Below are positions 14,167 through 16,765 of a stretch of 16,765 nt of DNA, piece by piece (the stretch's first letter is position 1; the number at the start of each line of letters is the position of its first letter). The notes beneath the pieces are model-generated. The model had not been told where the DNA came from. It ran no database searches and saw only the letters and a program-made list of their open reading frames with translations. Source of the DNA: a bacterium (GTDB lineage Bacteria; Bdellovibrionota; FAC87; UBA2466); contig JALHPX010000014.1 in the NCBI GenBank assembly GCA_022842225.1, forward strand, positions 1-16,765. The letters are read 5' to 3'. Made by a program: the position numbers and the translations under genes.

Positions 14167-14685
14167 ATGCAAATAGAAACAGCGCGACTCTTGATTCGCC
14201 CATGGCGCGAAACCGATACAGAGCACTACCTGAAAATCGCGGACGACGTGGGCTACAACTGTTTTGCCCCACCCGGATACTTTTTGGCAAAGGACAGTGC
14301 TGCAGCCCTTGAAAAAATCCGTCCTCGCATTGAGGCTTTTGAGCGGACAGGCTTGGGCAAGTTCCCGCTTTTTTTGAGAAGCACGGGCTCGATCATCGGC
14401 ACCTGTGGAATCGAACCCTACCCAGGGTTGGGCGCGGACGCCGTGGAATTGGGATACCGGCTGCGATTAAATTTTTGGGAATTGGGCTACGCCACCGAAG
14501 CCGCAAAGGCGGTGGTAGAATATAGTTTTAAGGATCTAAAGCTGCCCTCAATCTACGCCTTTGCCGTTCCGCAGAACCGCGCATCCTTAGGCGTGATCCG
14601 AAAGCTCGGATTTCAATCACAAGGCATGATGGAACACGCAGGCCTCCCGCACGAACTCTTTGTGAAGCACCGGCCCGAAAGCTAA
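14167..14685 (+). CDS. GNAT-family N-acetyltransferase (RimJ/RimL type)
   Basis: A 172-residue cytoplasmic acetyltransferase that would move an acetyl group from acetyl-CoA to an amine. It opens with the typical IETARLLIRPW segment (3-13), has the acceptor-side strand GSIIGTCGIEP (75-85), then the acetyl-CoA loop in ELGYRLRLNFWELGYATEA (94-112), where WELGYATE replaces the usual WGKGYATE, and the late helix NRASLGVIRKLGFQ (137-150). The substrate is unknown: relatives modify ribosomal protein N-termini, antibiotics or small metabolites. The ATG at 14167 is the only start consistent with the family. It is 14 nt from the divergent nuclease fusion gene and ends 22 nt from a convergent gene. Confidence 0.92.
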   Translation: MQIETARLLIRPWRETDTEHYLKIADDVGYNCFAPPGYFLAKDSAAALEKIRPRIEAFERTGLGKFPLFLRSTGSIIGTCGIEPYPGLGADAVELGYRLRLNFWELGYATEAAKAVVEYSFKDLKLPSIYAFAVPQNRASLGVIRKLGFQSQGMMEHAGLPHELFVKHRPES

Positions 14686-14707
14686 GCAACGCAGTCGTCG
14701 GAAAAAT

Positions 14708-15061
14708 TCATCCAGACTTTTCGAGACGCGCCAGAAGTCCAATGAGTACTGCTTCTCCCAGGAGCAGACCAGCGCCCAGGTAAGTGGGGAGCGATAAGAG
14801 GTAGAGCGAAGCGAGAAGGCACAAAGCCGCGTAGGCAAAATTCATTTTCACCAGCCAGTGAAACCCCGCAGAGTGCTCTCGTCGAGTGAGGAGCAGAACA
14901 GCGCCGTAAACGCTGTAAGTAAAATTCGCCGCGAGCTGGATTTGCACCATCAGCCGCGGCACTCCGAGCGTTCCGACGAGAAAATCGAAAGCAACTAAAT
15001 AGAAAACGGCGCCCCCGAGGGCGCAGCAGAAATCTAGTACGAGTAGTTGTCTACGGCTCAT
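14708..15061 (-). CDS. Small four-helix inner membrane protein of unknown function
   Basis: A 117-residue hydrophobic protein with about four predicted membrane helices (roughly 6-30, 36-58, 66-88 and 91-112), joined by short loops with arginines on the presumed cytoplasmic side (MSRRQ, RREHS, ARLEKSG). I do not recognise the family. No catalytic motif is visible. The ATG at 15061 has no Shine-Dalgarno sequence. AATAAT lies 7 nt and TAGAAT 10 nt upstream, suggesting a leaderless message. The preceding TraB-like gene ends 35 nt upstream in the same direction, so read-through co-expression is also possible. It ends 22 nt from the convergent acetyltransferase gene. Confidence 0.7.
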   Translation of the reverse strand: MSRRQLLVLDFCCALGGAVFYLVAFDFLVGTLGVPRLMVQIQLAANFTYSVYGAVLLLTRREHSAGFHWLVKMNFAYAALCLLASLYLLSLPTYLGAGLLLGEAVLIGLLARLEKSG

Positions 15062-15068
15062 TTTGATA

Positions 15069-15099
15069 ATTATTCTACCGCAGTTAAGCTTCGTGTCTA
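15069..15099 (-). promoter_or_regulatory. Promoter of the small membrane protein gene
   Basis: TAGACA (minus 15099-15094), 16 nt, TAGAAT (15077-15072), each five of six consensus; AATAAT overlaps at 15074-15069. The -35 contains the TAG stop of the TraB-like gene. Predicted start within a few bases of the ATG at 15061. Confidence 0.45.
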
Positions 15100-16353
15100 G
15101 TTCGTGCTGGACTTACTGAGGCTTTGTTCGGGGGTTTTCGGCATTTTCGCACCTAGTATTTTTATCGAGCCCACATGCCGGATTTTGCGATCGGTCAGCT
15201 GGAAATCCCATTTCAAGAGGGCTTCTTCCATCGCAATCATGTGGAGCGCTCCCCAGGGAATGAGGATGCGTGGGCGAATTTTCTTTTTAATCATCTCATC
15301 CAATACCGAGATGAGATGTTCGTTTCTCTTATCTAGAATATCTCGCAGCATATTGACGAACTGTTTTTCGTCGCCCGATCTCAGGGCAGTGAGCTTACTG
15401 TTCCCATCCGCCATCATCTCAAAAAGCTCGTTTAACGCTTTGATCGACGAGGGTTGAAACTCGCTGACATCTAAGTCCCCATGCTGGATAGCCATCTGCC
15501 GTTGCTCTTGGAATTGAAATTCGGTGCCCTGATCAGAGAGCCCGAGATTCATCGCAATTTGCTTGTAGGCTGGCTTGTGTTTGAGCAGTTTTTTATGATC
15601 CGATACGCCCTCGTAGATCATGACTGTGTCGGGCGTGTTGAAATCGGCAAGAATCGTCCGGTAAAACTCGCTTTTCCCAATATGCGCCATGGGCACCAGC
15701 ACGACGGTTATCGGTCCCCTGACGTAAGTGCGCTGCTCGCTGCTGATGTCCAAGCCGCGAATTTTGAGAAATCCGTGAGTAACGCCCGTAACAAGAGCAG
15801 TGACTGTGTAGATAAGGAGCAGAGGGAGAAAGACGACCGCCACGAGACCATAGATCAGCGAGAACGCTTTGATCGAATCTGCCTTAGCTTTGATCACCGA
15901 CCATTCACCCTGCCAGGAAAAAACCGCAGCTGCGATTCCAATGCCGATACCCAGCAGCCCCACCACCCAACAGAACACGAGAGAGGTCGTCGTAGCAGTT
16001 GCTAATGCGGGAGGTCGCAGGCCCAGATCAAATGTATCGACGATAGAAATCTCACCCAGCGTCCATATCAACACAATGGCAGAGAGCAGTGTGGTCACCA
16101 TCGGGAACAATGCAATGGAGAGCCAGATACGCCGTGGTCTCAGAAACCCAACGCCAGACATGTAGAACACAGCTAGAGAGAGCACCTGAAGCGCCGAGCC
16201 TAAACTATTATCGGCCTTTGGTAGCCAAGTAGGTGCACCGCCCTGAGGAAAAAGCGCGATATGGCTCAGAAAGCAAACATAGTTGGCGACATAAACAGCG
16301 AGAAAAAGCCAAATGAATTTAGTTAAGCCATTGGAGGCAACGCGATTTTCCAC
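15097..16353 (-). CDS. TraB/PrgY/TIKI-like domain protein with five-helix membrane N-terminus
   Basis: A 418-residue membrane protein. The N-terminal half (about 10-195) holds roughly five hydrophobic helices (14-36, 54-72, 77-99, 120-143, 165-192). The second half (about 210-395) has the features of the TraB/TIKI/GumN clan: VPMAHIG (His224, in the place of the first GX2H), MIYEGV (Glu248), DLDVSEF (293-299), RNEHL (Arg343, Asn344, Glu345) and IPWGALHMIAMEEAL with GALH (368-371). In other members these residues form a metal-dependent, peptidase-like site. By helix count this domain would lie on one side of the inner membrane, the side undetermined. The start is GTG at 16353, because an in-frame TGA lies 9 nt upstream. 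There is no good Shine-Dalgarno sequence; a CATAAT about 60 nt upstream may be the -10. Function in bacteria of this type is unknown. Confidence 0.75.
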   Translation of the reverse strand: MENRVASNGLTKFIWLFLAVYVANYVCFLSHIALFPQGGAPTWLPKADNSLGSALQVLSLAVFYMSGVGFLRPRRIWLSIALFPMVTTLLSAIVLIWTLGEISIVDTFDLGLRPPALATATTTSLVFCWVVGLLGIGIGIAAAVFSWQGEWSVIKAKADSIKAFSLIYGLVAVVFLPLLLIYTVTALVTGVTHGFLKIRGLDISSEQRTYVRGPITVVLVPMAHIGKSEFYRTILADFNTPDTVMIYEGVSDHKKLLKHKPAYKQIAMNLGLSDQGTEFQFQEQRQMAIQHGDLDVSEFQPSSIKALNELFEMMADGNSKLTALRSGDEKQFVNMLRDILDKRNEHLISVLDEMIKKKIRPRILIPWGALHMIAMEEALLKWDFQLTDRKIRHVGSIKILGAKMPKTPEQSLSKSSTN

Positions 16354-16423
16354 GCTTATTCATCGGCAGCACGCCACTCGAATCTGAGCGAGCAATTTCG
16401 CTGATTTCAACATTATGTAAGCG

Positions 16424-16450
16424 ATAAAGAGCGGAGCTTTTCAGCTGCTC
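16424..16450 (-). terminator. Probable intrinsic terminator with GAAA loop
   Basis: On the minus strand GAGC and AGCT pair with AGCT and GCTC (2-nt bulge) around a GAAA tetraloop, followed by TTTAT. The stem overlaps the stop codon of the gene entering from the right edge. The T-run is short, so termination may be partial. Confidence 0.45.
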
Positions 16451-16765
16451 ATCTAAACAAAAAGGAAGCCTCTAATCGAGAGCGTTCGATAATCTTCTTT
16501 AGATTTGGCTCTTCGTAAAGCTCACGGAGATATTGCTCTTTCATGCCATTGGACAGCTGTTCAGAGTGAGCTCCACCAATTCGATTGGTTTGGGCCAAAA
16601 CTTGGTCGAACGTCATGCCTTCGATATCGCGCAAGTAAGCAATTTGAGTTGCCCAGGCGATTTTTTCCACAGGGGAACGCAAGTACGTGTAGGACTCTTT
16701 CAAGCTACGCTTAAAGCTCTCTTGATCTTCGCCAAAGTACTGCTTCTCAAATTCCTTGCGGATAT
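16449..16765 (-). CDS. C-terminal part of an unidentified protein (5' end outside window)
   Basis: The frame is open from the right edge of the window to a TGA at 16449, giving at least 105 residues with no stop. A TTG at 16703 could start a shorter protein, but the frame continues upstream with ordinary codons (RKEFEKQYFGEDQESFKRSL), so the real start lies beyond the edge. The visible part is helical, rich in Glu, Lys, Gln and Arg, with a segment AWATQIAYLRDIEGMTFDQV and a late QYLRELYEEPNLKKIIERSR. I recognise no family, signal peptide or membrane helix. It is on the same strand as the TraB-like gene, 95 nt upstream of it, with a likely terminator between. Confidence 0.7.
   Translation of the reverse strand, partial: IRKEFEKQYFGEDQESFKRSLKESYTYLRSPVEKIAWATQIAYLRDIEGMTFDQVLAQTNRIGGAHSEQLSNGMKEQYLRELYEEPNLKKIIERSRLEASFLFR

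Noticed and set aside
13694..14226. Long overlapping frames on both strands at the start of the exonuclease fusion
   Set aside because: High GC content in this stretch opens alternative frames; only the fusion-gene frame has recognisable motifs.
14153..14290. Upstream starts for the exonuclease fusion at 14203 or 14290
   Set aside because: They would add a non-homologous 17-46 residues and overlap the divergent acetyltransferase gene; the ATG at 14152 fits the domain boundary.
15481..16005. 174-codon plus-strand open frame opposite the TraB-like gene
   Set aside because: Antisense to the membrane-protein frame, which has coherent hydrophobic helices and clan motifs.
16319..16363. 14-codon ATG frame overlapping the TraB-like start
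   Set aside because: Out of frame, no ribosome-binding site and no sign of a leader peptide with regulatory codons.
1..16765. CRISPR array, insertion sequence or prophage
   Set aside because: No regularly spaced repeats, transposase, terminal inverted repeats of IS type or phage structural genes were seen.

Overview
The window looks like a chromosomal piece of a Gram-negative predatory-type or deltaproteobacterial lineage, most likely Bdellovibrionota. This is an inference from gene content: a CpaF-type (Tad/Flp) secretion ATPase, a full-length PlsB acyltransferase, a GYF-domain membrane protein, a diverged RelA/SpoT-like protein of a kind I associate with Bdellovibrio and Myxococcota, and a Cas4-like-nuclease/XPD-like-helicase fusion. 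No rRNA or other species-level marker is present. There is no phage, transposon, integrase or CRISPR array.

Layout. (1) Positions 2-1278, plus strand: the last 40 codons of an unidentified gene, then cpaF. (2) 1275-7060, minus strand: plsB (its stop overlaps the cpaF stop tail to tail), a 358-nt gap, a GYF-domain membrane protein, and a RelA/SpoT-like protein. The gap holds in order a terminator, a promoter, a structured RNA candidate and a second terminator, so it reads as an independent small-RNA gene. (3) 7061-7436: a tRNA-Ser(UGA) in a 376-nt non-coding stretch that also has AT-rich inverted repeats and a promoter. (4) 7437-9221, plus strand: an SGNH-type lipoprotein and an HExxH membrane protein, with a possible 26-residue membrane peptide on the opposite strand between them. 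(5) 9276-9962, minus strand: a secreted protein of unknown function, with a strong terminator facing the preceding plus-strand gene. (6) 10044-14152, minus strand: a two-gene, translationally coupled operon. First is a DnaQ-like/GIY-YIG fusion, then a PD-(D/E)XK/XPD-like helicase fusion, probably for DNA repair or processing. (7) 14167-14685, plus strand: a GNAT acetyltransferase diverging from that operon across only 14 nt. (8) 14708-16765, minus strand: a four-helix membrane protein, a TraB/TIKI-like membrane protein, and the C-terminal part of an unidentified gene that runs off the window.

A window-wide pattern: genes that start transcription units often have a -10-like hexamer 6-10 nt before the start codon and no Shine-Dalgarno sequence, which suggests leaderless mRNAs. 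cpaF, the secreted protein and the operon-internal helicase do have ribosome-binding sequences. The candidates for undescribed biology are the RNA gene at 3880-4026, the nuclease/helicase pair with a degenerate exonuclease domain, and the diverged RelA/SpoT-like protein.
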